Shown: one piece after another, positions 44,475-52,402 of the stretch
How positions within the stretch are numbered: the first letter of the stretch is position 1
Layout of the letters: each line of letters opens with the position of its first letter
DNA from: Scleromatobacter humisilvae
GTDB lineage: Bacteria; Pseudomonadota; Gammaproteobacteria; Burkholderiales; Burkholderiaceae_C
Direction: 5' to 3'
Length of the DNA: 64,000 nucleotides
NCBI RefSeq assembly: GCF_023231945.1
Contig: NZ_JAJLJH010000005.1
Span: 124,001 to 188,000 of the forward strand
Position numbers and translations under genes: made by a program
Notes under the pieces: generated by a model
What the model was told of the DNA's origin: nothing
What the model saw: the letters and a program-made list of their open reading frames with translations, nothing else
The model's database searches: none

Positions 44475-45254
44475 TCATCCTTGATTGCTTTGGGCGACCA
44501 GCGCCCGCGCCCAGGCGGTGTCGCCCTCGCGCTCGAGCACGATCGCCCGCGCCCGCACGAACACGACGGCGAAAGCGTAGGCCCAGCAGGCGAGCGTCAG
44601 CAGCAGCATCGCGACGAGCATCGTCGAGGCCATGTGCTGCTCCTTGCCCATCGTCAGGCTCGATCCCTGGTGCAGCGTATTCCACCAGACGACCGAGAAG
44701 TAGATCACCGGCACGTTGACCACGCCGACGATGGCCAGCAGCGCGCCTGCCTTGTCGGCGCGCCGGGTGTCGTCGATCGCGGCGACCAGCGCCATGTAGC
44801 CGAGGTAGAGGAACAGCAGGATCAGCTCGGACGTGAGCCGCGCGTCCCACACCCACCAGGTGCCCCAGGTCGGCCGGCCCCACAGCGAGCCCGTCCACAG
44901 CGCCAGCACGGTGAACAGCGCGCCGGTGGGCGCGATCGCGCGGGCGAAGATGAAGGCCATGCGCGCGTTGAGGAACCAGCCCATCGCGGCCCAGAACGCC
45001 ATCGCCACGTACAGCACCATCGACAGCCAGGCCGCCGGCACGTGGATGAAGATGATGCGGTAGACCTCGCCCTGCACCGCGTCGGTGGGCGCGACGAAGA
45101 AGCCCATCCACAGCCCGGCGACGGCGAACGCGGCCGCGACCAGTCCGCAGGCTGGCCCGAGCACGCCCGCGAGCCGGTAGAAATTGGCCGGCGACGCGAA
45201 CGTGAACCAGGTCAGGCGCGGGCGGGCGAGGGCGGTGGCGGCGGGCGAGTTCAC
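44475..45254 (-). CDS. ccmC: haem ABC-type transport subunit CcmC
   Basis: A 259-residue six-span membrane protein with the WWD motif WGRPTWGTWWVWDARLTSEL (about 117-136) and flanking His ligands (FIHVPAAWLS, WWNTLHQGSSL). It loads haem onto CcmE at the periplasmic face. GTG start at 45254; a 67-base gap to ccmB is the largest in the operon. Confidence 0.96.
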   Translation of the reverse strand: MNSPAATALARPRLTWFTFASPANFYRLAGVLGPACGLVAAAFAVAGLWMGFFVAPTDAVQGEVYRIIFIHVPAAWLSMVLYVAMAFWAAMGWFLNARMAFIFARAIAPTGALFTVLALWTGSLWGRPTWGTWWVWDARLTSELILLFLYLGYMALVAAIDDTRRADKAGALLAIVGVVNVPVIYFSVVWWNTLHQGSSLTMGKEQHMASTMLVAMLLLTLACWAYAFAVVFVRARAIVLEREGDTAWARALVAQSNQG

Positions 45255-45321
45255 GGAGCGTATTGTCCCGTCGTCAGAGAAGCGTCGTGTTGCGAGATGT
45301 CATATCGCTGTCCTGCGTGCT

Positions 45322-45993
45322 TTATTCCACCGCGATGCGCAGCGCCGCCGCCGTGGCCGGCGGCGCGCCGACCAGGCAGGCGATCAGCAGCGCGCCCAGC
45401 AGCGACAGGTGCGGCGACGCCGACTGCCCCGCATCGACCGCCGCCGCCGCGCCGGCGCCGAAGATCAGCGCCGGAATGGCCAGCGGCAGCACGATCAGCA
45501 CGATCAGCATGCCGGCCGAGCGCAAGCCCAGCGTCAGCGCGGCGCCGACCCCGCCCAGCAGGCTCAGGACCGGCGTCCCCAGCAACAGAGACACGAACAG
45601 CACCGGAAGTTCCTCGGCCGGCAGGCCCAGCAGCAATCCGAGCAGCGGCGCGGCGACCACCAGCGGCGCGCCGCTGATCGTCCAGTGCCCGGCGGCCTTG
45701 GCGGCGGCCACGGCCAGGCCGGCGTCCGGCGCGAGCAGCAACTGCTCCAGCGAGCCGTCGGCGTGGTCGGCGGCGTAGAGCGGCGGCATCGACAGCATGG
45801 CCGCCAGCAGCGCGCAGACCCAGACCACGCCCGGCGCGATCAGCCTGAGCACTTGCGGGTCGGGCCCGACGCCCAGCGGGAACAGGCTCGCCGCGACGAG
45901 GAAGAACGCGACCGGCAGCAGCGCCTCGGTGCGGCGGCGCCAGGCCAGGCGCAGGTCGCGCTGGTAGACGGCCAGGAACACGGCGCCGTTCAC
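45322..45993 (-). CDS. ccmB: haem exporter permease CcmB
   Basis: A 223-residue membrane permease with about six spans; the N terminus (FLAVYQRDLRLAWRRRTEAL) and ADHADGSLEQLLLAP loop are typical of CcmB. With CcmA it forms the ABC part of the CcmABCD release complex. GTG start overlaps the ccmA stop by four bases. Confidence 0.94.
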   Translation of the reverse strand: MNGAVFLAVYQRDLRLAWRRRTEALLPVAFFLVAASLFPLGVGPDPQVLRLIAPGVVWVCALLAAMLSMPPLYAADHADGSLEQLLLAPDAGLAVAAAKAAGHWTISGAPLVVAAPLLGLLLGLPAEELPVLFVSLLLGTPVLSLLGGVGAALTLGLRSAGMLIVLIVLPLAIPALIFGAGAAAAVDAGQSASPHLSLLGALLIACLVGAPPATAAALRIAVE

Positions 45994-46715
45994 GCTGCGG
46001 CTCCCGCGTCGCGCGTCAGCAGGTCGAGATCGAGCACGCGGAAGCCCGCGCTGGCGGCCTCGACGTCGAGATGCAGGTGATGGCTGGTCAGCAGCACGCT
46101 GCCGCCACGGGCGCGATGCGCGGCCAGGAGCGCGTGCAGCGTGGCGGTGCCGGCGACGTCCAGCGCGTCGAAGGGCTCGTCCAGCACCCACAGCGCGGGC
46201 GCCGTCTCGAGCGCCAGCCGCGCCAGCGCGACGCGCCGGCGCAGGCCCTGCGACAGGCTGCGCGTGGGCGTGCGCTCGCGTCCGGCCAGGCCCAGGCGCG
46301 CCAGCGCGGCGCGGATCGCGGGCGCGCTCGGGTTTGCGTCATGAACGCGCCCGTGCACTCGGGCGAGGAAGGCCAGCGACTCGGCGGCGGTCAGGTCGTC
46401 CTTGAGCGCGTTCGTGTGGGCGATGTAGACGAGCTGGCGGTCGAAGCGTTCGTTGCGGCGCGTCGGCGCATCGCCCCACAGGATCTGGCCGCGTTCCGGC
46501 GCCGCGAGGCCGGCCACGAGGCGCAGCAGGCTGGTCTTGCCGCGGCCGTTGCCGCCGCGCAGCCACAGCAGCTCGCCGGCGCCCAGCGTCTCGTCCAGCC
46601 CGGAGAACAGGACGCGGTCGCCGCGCCGGCAGGCCACGTCCACCAGCCGCAGCGATGGCAGCGGCGACGACGAGGTCGTCGCGGCGGGCATGCCGGTCTG
46701 CGGGGAAGAAGTCAT
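45990..46715 (-). CDS. ccmA: haem exporter ATPase CcmA
   Basis: A 241-residue ABC ATPase with Walker A LRGGNGRGKTSLLRLVAGL, signature SLSQGLRRRVALARL, Walker B ALWVLDEPFDALD and the H-loop LLTSHHLHLDV. It hydrolyses ATP to release haem-loaded CcmE. First gene of the ccm operon. ATG 46715 gives a Ser/Pro-rich N-terminal extension; ATG 46691 is an alternative closer to family length (about 210-230). Confidence 0.94.
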   Translation of the reverse strand: MTSSPQTGMPAATTSSSPLPSLRLVDVACRRGDRVLFSGLDETLGAGELLWLRGGNGRGKTSLLRLVAGLAAPERGQILWGDAPTRRNERFDRQLVYIAHTNALKDDLTAAESLAFLARVHGRVHDANPSAPAIRAALARLGLAGRERTPTRSLSQGLRRRVALARLALETAPALWVLDEPFDALDVAGTATLHALLAAHRARGGSVLLTSHHLHLDVEAASAGFRVLDLDLLTRDAGAAA

Positions 46716-46800
46716 CGGGGGTCGGGGCGGGGCGAGGGGCGCGTCAGTATAGGAGTCGAGCTCGACATGAGCACCCTCGGGCGGCGCATGAGCCGCCCGA

Positions 46801-47208
46801 TCAGGCGTGCCGGGCCTGCAGCGCGTGCAGCGCGTCCATCGCATCGGAGGCGCGGGCCGCCGGCACGAACAGGTGGTCGTGGTGCACGCCCGCGATCACG
46901 TTGCAGGAGATGCCGGCGTCGCCCAGCGCGCGGGCGAAGGCCGCCGTGAGGCCGACGGCGGCGAGGTCGGAATGCACGGTCAGCGTGATCCACGCGCTGC
47001 GGAACGCGACGGGCCAGCCGCGAGCGAGCGCCTCGGCCTCGGCGACGACGATGGTCAGGCCTTCGGCTTCGCGCACGGTGGCGACCGCCTCGGCGCCGTC
47101 GGCCGACGCGCCCGGCGGCAGCGCGCACCACGCCCACGTGCCGGCATGCAGCTCGGGCTGCATCGAGGCGAGCAGCAGGGCGAGGTCGGAGATCGGCGCG
47201 GACGTCAT
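46801..47208 (-). CDS. ACT-domain protein
   Basis: A 135-residue soluble protein with two ACT-like halves, the second clearly SAWITLTVHSDLAAVGLTAA followed by GVHHDHLFVPAARASDAMDA. Such small double-ACT proteins are thought to bind amino acids; the ligand is unknown. It is upstream of ccmA on the same strand (85-base gap) and divergent from the next gene by 40 bases, so a compact shared promoter region lies between 47209 and 47248. Confidence 0.8.
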   Translation of the reverse strand: MTSAPISDLALLLASMQPELHAGTWAWCALPPGASADGAEAVATVREAEGLTIVVAEAEALARGWPVAFRSAWITLTVHSDLAAVGLTAAFARALGDAGISCNVIAGVHHDHLFVPAARASDAMDALHALQARHA

Positions 47209-47248
47209 GGTGCCGCCATTGTCGCGGCGAAGCGCTGACAATGCGCCG

Positions 47249-47830
47249 ATGACGACGATCGTGTCCAGCGTGAACGTGCCCGGGCCGGCGGACGCCTCCG
47301 GCGTGCAGCGCCTCGTGCCGGCCACCGGCGCGGTGGGCGTGGGCCTGGCCGGCTTCGCCGAACGCATGGCGTTGCACCCGGTGGGCGAGGATCCGGCGCT
47401 CGCCGACGAGCTCGCGCTGTCGCACGCGCTGTTCGCCTATCCGACGGCGCACGCGCCGGTCTGGCGCACGATGCGCGCGCAGGCCGGCGTCGCCGAGCCC
47501 GACGCGCCGCTGCCGCCGGGCTCGTTCGACGAGCACCTGGCGCTGGACGGCGTGCAGGAGTCGCAGCTGTGGGAGGGCGACCTGCTGCGCTTTCCCGATT
47601 GCACGCTGGTGGTGAGCGTGCCGCGCCTGCCCGACGCGCGCTTCAACGAGACGCTGGGTTTCGTGCACGCCGCCAAGATGGTGGCGCAATCGCGCTGGAG
47701 CGGCTTCTGGCTGTCGGTGCGCGTGCCCGGCACCATCGCGGCGGGCCAGGCCTTCGAGCTGATCCCGGGGCCGCGGGCGACGGGGGTCGTCGAGCTTTTT
47801 CGGGCGCGCACGGCGAAGATGCGCTGGTGA
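47249..47830 (+). CDS. hypothetical protein, 193 aa
   Basis: A soluble 193-residue protein I do not recognise. It has no membrane span or signal peptide. Visible segments include TGAVGVGLAGFAERMALHPV, a Trp-containing QESQLWEGDLLRFPDCTLVV and a C-terminal PGTIAAGQAFELIPGPRATG. Strong third-position GC bias and the divergent arrangement with the ACT gene support it as real. Confidence 0.65.
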   Translation: MTTIVSSVNVPGPADASGVQRLVPATGAVGVGLAGFAERMALHPVGEDPALADELALSHALFAYPTAHAPVWRTMRAQAGVAEPDAPLPPGSFDEHLALDGVQESQLWEGDLLRFPDCTLVVSVPRLPDARFNETLGFVHAAKMVAQSRWSGFWLSVRVPGTIAAGQAFELIPGPRATGVVELFRARTAKMRW

Positions 47831-47878
47831 GACGACGCGGGCCCGCGCGGCCGGCCGCGTCGCGCGAGTTCCGCTCGA

Positions 47879-48970
47879 TCAGGCCGGCAGCGCCGGATAG
47901 TCCGTGTAGCCCTCGGCGCCGCCGCCGTAGAAGGTCTTCTGATTCCACGGCGCCAGTTCCGCGTTCTCGCGCAGCCGGCGCGTCAGGTCGGGGTTGGAGA
48001 TGAACGACTTGCCGAACGAGACCGCGTCGGCCTTGCCGGAAGCGACCGCGTCCAGCGCCATCTCGCGCGTGTAGCCGTTGTTGACGATCCAGGCGTTGGG
48101 CCAGAGCTTGCGCAGCGCGGCGAAGTCGAACGGCGCGAAATCGCGCGGGCCGCCGGTGCTGCCCTCGACGACCTCGATGAACGCGAAGCCGAGCTTGGCG
48201 AGTTCCTTGACGACGTGGCTGAACAGCGCGAACGGGTCGGAATCCTGGCCGATGTCGTTGGCCGGCGTGACCGGCGACAGGCGCAGTCCGACGCGGCCCG
48301 GGCCGATCTCGTCGCAGACCGCGGTCATCACCTCGATCAGGAAACGGGCGCGGTTCTCGATGGAGCCGCCGTAGCGGTCGCTGCGGTCGTTGCAGGAGTC
48401 GCGCAGGAACTGCTCGACGAGGTAGCCGTTGGCGCCGTGCACCTCGATGCCGTCGAAGCCGGCGTCGACGGCGTTGCGCGCGGCCTGGCGGAACTGCTCG
48501 ACGACCCGGCCCACCTCCTCCGTGCTCAGCGCGCGCGGCGCCGAGACCTGCTCGAAGCCGGCGGGCGTGAAGGTCTTGGTGTTGGCAGGCCTGGCGGTGG
48601 CCGACACCGGCTGCTCGCCGGCGGGCAGCAGCGAGGTGTGCGAGATGCGGCCGACGTGCCAGATCTGGGCGACGATCTTGCCGCCCTTGCCGTGCACGGC
48701 GTCGGTCGCGAGCCTCCAGCCGGCGAGCTGCTCGGGGCTGTAGACGCCCGGGGTGTCGAGGTAGCCCTGGCCCAGCGGCCCGATCTGCGTGCCCTCCGAG
48801 ATGATCAGCCCGGCGCCGCTCGCTGGGTCGGCGCGCTGCTCGTAGTACAGCGCGTTGAGCGCCTGCGGCGCGCGGCCGGCGGCGGCGCGGTCGCGCGTGA
48901 GCGGCGCCATGACGACGCGGTTGGCGAGGGCGATGTCGCCGAGCTGCAGGGGGTCGAAGAGGGAGGTCAT
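47879..48970 (-). CDS. old-yellow-enzyme family alkene reductase
   Basis: A 363-residue FMN-dependent ene-reductase of the NemA/XenB type, which reduces activated C=C bonds or nitro groups with NAD(P)H. Motifs: NRVVMAPLTRDRA, IWHVGRISH, the substrate-binding His/Asn pair EVHGANGYLVEQFLRDSCND with the YGGSIENRARF segment, and the C-terminal GKADAVSFGKSFISNPDL. Length is normal. It is a single gene between a convergent hypothetical and the divergent chemoreceptor. Confidence 0.94.
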   Translation of the reverse strand: MTSLFDPLQLGDIALANRVVMAPLTRDRAAAGRAPQALNALYYEQRADPASGAGLIISEGTQIGPLGQGYLDTPGVYSPEQLAGWRLATDAVHGKGGKIVAQIWHVGRISHTSLLPAGEQPVSATARPANTKTFTPAGFEQVSAPRALSTEEVGRVVEQFRQAARNAVDAGFDGIEVHGANGYLVEQFLRDSCNDRSDRYGGSIENRARFLIEVMTAVCDEIGPGRVGLRLSPVTPANDIGQDSDPFALFSHVVKELAKLGFAFIEVVEGSTGGPRDFAPFDFAALRKLWPNAWIVNNGYTREMALDAVASGKADAVSFGKSFISNPDLTRRLRENAELAPWNQKTFYGGGAEGYTDYPALPA

Positions 48971-49256
48971 GCGGCGCAGGTTAGCGGCGGACGCAAACGC
49001 CCGCCGGCGCAGGGAATTGGCGAGTCGTGTTAGCGCATTCAAATGGAAATAAGCAATCCGAACGCCCCTTTCGCGTGCATTGACAGGCGATTTGCGCGCC
49101 GGCGTGAATTTGGCCGCTTAAGCGCGGCTATTTCCCCTTTGTCAGGATTTCGCGACTCTCACAATCGGTCGATAGCTTCTGGGAGTTGCGGCGCGTTTCG
49201 CGCGCCGCGGACGCGACCCGGCTCGACCCCCTTTTCCACCCTTCCGTGAGGCGCCC

Positions 49257-51029
49257 ATGTTCTCCATGCGCAACATTTCCGTCCGGTCCCGCTTCTACCT
49301 GGTGATGGCCCTGGTGGCGATCTCGCTGCTGGTGCAGGCCGGCTGGGGATGGGTGTCCGCCCAGTCCGGCGTCTCCACGGTCACCGTGCTGTTCGACCAG
49401 GCCGACGCCACCGCCCAACAGGTCGGCGCCTTGCGCGAGTCGATGGCCAGCGTACGGCGCTACCAGGCCGAGATGATCGCCACGGCCGTGTCAAACCCGA
49501 CTGGCGTCGGCCCGTTGCACGATGCCTGGAAGAAGGAGATCGGTTCGCTCAACGCCGGCGGCGACGCGCTGGTCAAGGCGCACGCGGCCGACACCGCGCT
49601 GGTGGACCTGGTGGCCAAGCAGAAGAAGCTGCTGGCCGACGTCGTCGAGATCATCGATCCGATCGCGCAGCAGCTCACCGACGCCAAGATGGACGCCACC
49701 GCCGCGCTCGCCTACGCGGGGCAGGCCAACGAGAAGCTCGAGGCGGCCCAGGGCAACCTCACCGCGATCCTGAAGTCGCAGCAGGCCGGCCTGGCCGGCA
49801 TCCGCGGCGAGATCGCGCAGAGCTCGATGATCGCGGCGATCGCCCGCGTCGCGCTGATCGGCCTGACGCTGGCCGTCTTCCTGCCGCTGATGTGGATCAC
49901 GCTGCGCTCGATCTGCGGCCCGCTCGACCAGGCCGTGGCCGTCGCCACCCGCATCGCCAGCGGCGACCTCGCCAACCGGATCGTGGCCGAGGGCCAGGAC
50001 GAGCCGGCCCGGCTGATCCGCGCGCTCGCGGACATGCAGACCTCGCTGCGCAACCTGGTCGGTCAGGTGCGCGAGTCGTCCGAGAGCATCGAGGTCGCCA
50101 GCTCCGAGGTCGCCAGCGGCAACGCCGACCTGTCGCAACGCACCGAGCTCGCGGCGAGCCACCTGCAGCGCACCGCCAGCTCGATGGACAGCCTGACGGT
50201 CACCGTGCGCCAGTCCACCGATTCCGCGCACACCGCCAACCAGCTGGCCACGTCGGCCGCCAGCGTCGCCGCGCGCGGCGGCCAGGTCGTGGCCCAGGTG
50301 GTGTCGACGATGGAAGACATCAACAGCAGCTCCAAGAAGATCGCCGACATCATCGGCGTGATCGACGGCATCGCGTTCCAGACCAACATCCTGGCGCTGA
50401 ACGCCGCGGTCGAAGCGGCGCGTGCGGGCGAACAGGGCCGCGGCTTCGCGGTCGTCGCCGGCGAGGTGCGCAACCTGGCGCAGCGCTCGGCCGAGGCGGC
50501 CAAGGAGATCAAGGCGCTGATCGGCGCGTCGGTCGACCGCGTGGAATCGGGCTCGCGCCTGGTGCACGACGCCGGCACGACGATGACCGAGATCGTCGCC
50601 AGCGTGCAGCGCGTCACCGACATCATCGGCGAGATCAGCGCCGCGTCCACCGAGCAGAGCCAGGGCATCGTCGAGGTCAAGGGCGCGATCGGCGAGGTCG
50701 ACCAGATGACGCAGCAGAACGCCGCGCTGGTCGAGGAAAGCGCCGCCGCCGCCGAATCGCTGAAGGAGCAGGCGACCAAGCTCGCCGCGGTGGTCTCGAC
50801 CTTCCGCCTCGCCGAGGGCGACTCGACGCCGCGCGCCGCCGTCGCCAGTTTCGCCGCGCCGGCCCACAGCGCGTCCGCCGACCAGGCCATCGCCCGCGCC
50901 AAGATGCAGGCGGCGGCCCCGAAGCCTGCCGTGGTCAAGCCGGCGCCCGCGCCGGTGGCCCCGCCGGTGGCCGCCCCCGCGCCGGCACCCGCCGCCGCGC
51001 AGTCCGACAGCGATTGGGAAAGCTTCTGA
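49257..51029 (+). CDS. methyl-accepting chemotaxis protein
   Basis: A 590-residue chemoreceptor: TM1 about residues 12-34, a helical periplasmic sensor (about 35-190), TM2 (about 197-217), HAMP, and the signalling hairpin tip [21 protein letters not shown] with [20 protein letters not shown]. After a Pro/Ala linker the protein ends in DWESF, the pentapeptide that tethers CheR/CheB. The ligand-binding part is a four-helix-bundle type (TarH/4HB-like). GTGAGG lies six bases before the ATG. The upstream gap contains TTGTCA (49140) and the palindrome CGCTTAAGCG; I could not settle on a promoter. Confidence 0.95.
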   Translation: MFSMRNISVRSRFYLVMALVAISLLVQAGWGWVSAQSGVSTVTVLFDQADATAQQVGALRESMASVRRYQAEMIATAVSNPTGVGPLHDAWKKEIGSLNAGGDALVKAHAADTALVDLVAKQKKLLADVVEIIDPIAQQLTDAKMDATAALAYAGQANEKLEAAQGNLTAILKSQQAGLAGIRGEIAQSSMIAAIARVALIGLTLAVFLPLMWITLRSICGPLDQAVAVATRIASGDLANRIVAEGQDEPARLIRALADMQTSLRNLVGQVRESSESIEVASSEVASGNADLSQRTELAASHLQRTASSMDSLTVTVRQSTDSAHTANQLATSAASVAARGGQVVAQVVSTMEDINSSSKKIADIIGVIDGIAFQTNILALNAAVEAARAGEQGRGFAVVAGEVRNLAQRSAEAAKEIKALIGASVDRVESGSRLVHDAGTTMTEIVASVQRVTDIIGEISAASTEQSQGIVEVKGAIGEVDQMTQQNAALVEESAAAAESLKEQATKLAAVVSTFRLAEGDSTPRAAVASFAAPAHSASADQAIARAKMQAAAPKPAVVKPAPAPVAPPVAAPAPAPAAAQSDSDWESF

Positions 51030-51048
51030 GCGCGGCCTGAGCCGCCAT

Positions 51049-51074
51049 GAAAAACGGGCGCCGCGGGCGCCCGT
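51049..51074 (-). terminator. rho-independent terminator of amgK
   Basis: On the minus strand ACGGGCGCC, a CGC loop, GGCGCCCGT and then TTTTC, 18 bases beyond the amgK stop. The same stem in plus orientation lies after the chemoreceptor stop but lacks a T run there. Confidence 0.8.
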
Positions 51075-51092
51075 GGCCGTTGCCGGGTGCCG

Positions 51093-52139
51093 TCAGAAGG
51101 TGTAGCCGGCCTGGACCGCCGCGCCGGTGAGCGGCTCCAGCAGGTTCAGCAGCGAGCGCAGCGGCCCGTAGCGGTTGGCCACCTTGGTCGCGTAGCCGAA
51201 GAAGCGTGGCAGGTCGGCGCTGTAGTGCGGCTTGCCGTCACGGTGCTTCAGGCGGCAGAAGATGCCCAGGATCTTCAGGTGGCGCTGCAGGCCCATCCAC
51301 TCGGTCTGGCGCCAGAACTCGCCGAAGTCGGGGTCGACCGGCAGGCCGGCGTGGCGCGCGTCCTGCCAGTAGCGCACGGCCCAGTCGAGCTCGTGCTCCT
51401 CGTCCCACGACAGGAACGCATCGCGCAGCAGCGAGGCCAGGTCGTAGCTGATGGGCCCGCGCACGGCGTCCTGGAAGTCCAGCACGCCCGGGTTCTGGGC
51501 GCAGACCATCAGGTTGCGCGGCATCCAGTCGCGGTGGACGGCCACCTGCGGCTGGGCGAGGGCCGAGTCGATCAGGCGCTGGCTGACGGTCTGCCAGGTC
51601 TCCTGTTCCTTGGGCGTCCAGACGACGCCGAACTCCCGGGCCACGCACCAGTCCGGAAACAGCTGCACCTCGCGCCGCAGCAGCGCATCGTCGTACGGCG
51701 GCAGCGTGCTGCAGTCGCCCTTGAGCTGCCACTGGATCAGCGCGCCGATGGCGTCGCGCATCAACGCATCGGCGCCGGCGAGGTCGGCCTGGCGCAGCGC
51801 GGCCAGGTATTGCGTGTCGCCGAGGTCGTCCAGCAGCAGGAAGCCCTGGTGGATGTCCTGCTCCAGCACGCGGGGGCCGTTCAGGCCGGCGCCGCGCACC
51901 AGGCCGCCGATGTGGACGAAGGCGGCGACGCTGTCCTCGGCCGCGGGCGAGTCCATCACGATGTAGCTGTGGCCGTCGGACCCGGTGACGCGGAAGTAGC
52001 GCCGCGAGCTGGCGTCGGCCGAGGCCAGGTGCAGCGTGGCGCGGTCGAGGCGGTGGCGCGGGGCGAGTTCGTCGAACCAGCGGCCGAAGGCGCGCTCGCG
52101 TTCGGCGTCGACCCAGGCGATGGAGAGGGAGTCGGTCAT
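51093..52139 (-). CDS. amgK: aminoglycoside-phosphotransferase-fold sugar kinase (AmgK-like)
   Basis: A 348-residue APH-fold kinase with DASSRRYFRV (phosphate-binding strand), the catalytic loop AVHRDWMPRNLMVC and the metal motif VLDFQDAVRGPISYDLASLL. In pseudomonads the gene divergent from lptD is amgK, the N-acetylmuramate/N-acetylglucosamine anomeric kinase of cell-wall recycling. The same position here supports that name. The usual partner murU is absent from this side: the next gene is a chemoreceptor. Confidence 0.82.
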   Translation of the reverse strand: MTDSLSIAWVDAERERAFGRWFDELAPRHRLDRATLHLASADASSRRYFRVTGSDGHSYIVMDSPAAEDSVAAFVHIGGLVRGAGLNGPRVLEQDIHQGFLLLDDLGDTQYLAALRQADLAGADALMRDAIGALIQWQLKGDCSTLPPYDDALLRREVQLFPDWCVAREFGVVWTPKEQETWQTVSQRLIDSALAQPQVAVHRDWMPRNLMVCAQNPGVLDFQDAVRGPISYDLASLLRDAFLSWDEEHELDWAVRYWQDARHAGLPVDPDFGEFWRQTEWMGLQRHLKILGIFCRLKHRDGKPHYSADLPRFFGYATKVANRYGPLRSLLNLLEPLTGAAVQAGYTF

Positions 52140-52402
52140 CGGGGAAAGTATCCAGCGCAAGGAGAGGGCGCGGCCGGGCACGGGCTGAGCTCGTGACTTC
52201 CGGGCAACGCGGCACGACAGGCCGACACAAGGCGGCGGCACTGTCGTGGATAATCGACATTCTAATAATCCCCCTGCGTCGCAAGCGGCTCGGGTTCCCG
52301 CAGGGCGGCGTCGATGCGTCGATGGGTTGTCCGCCGCGCGTGGGACCGGCTCGTCGTTTCGGCTCCAGGCGCTCACCGCCACCAGCTTTTCCTCCAGTTC
52401 GC

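Noticed and set aside
48971-49256. Sigma-28 flagellar promoter for the chemoreceptor
   Set aside because: GTCGATAG near 49167 resembles the -10, but no TAAA-type -35 occurs at the right distance.
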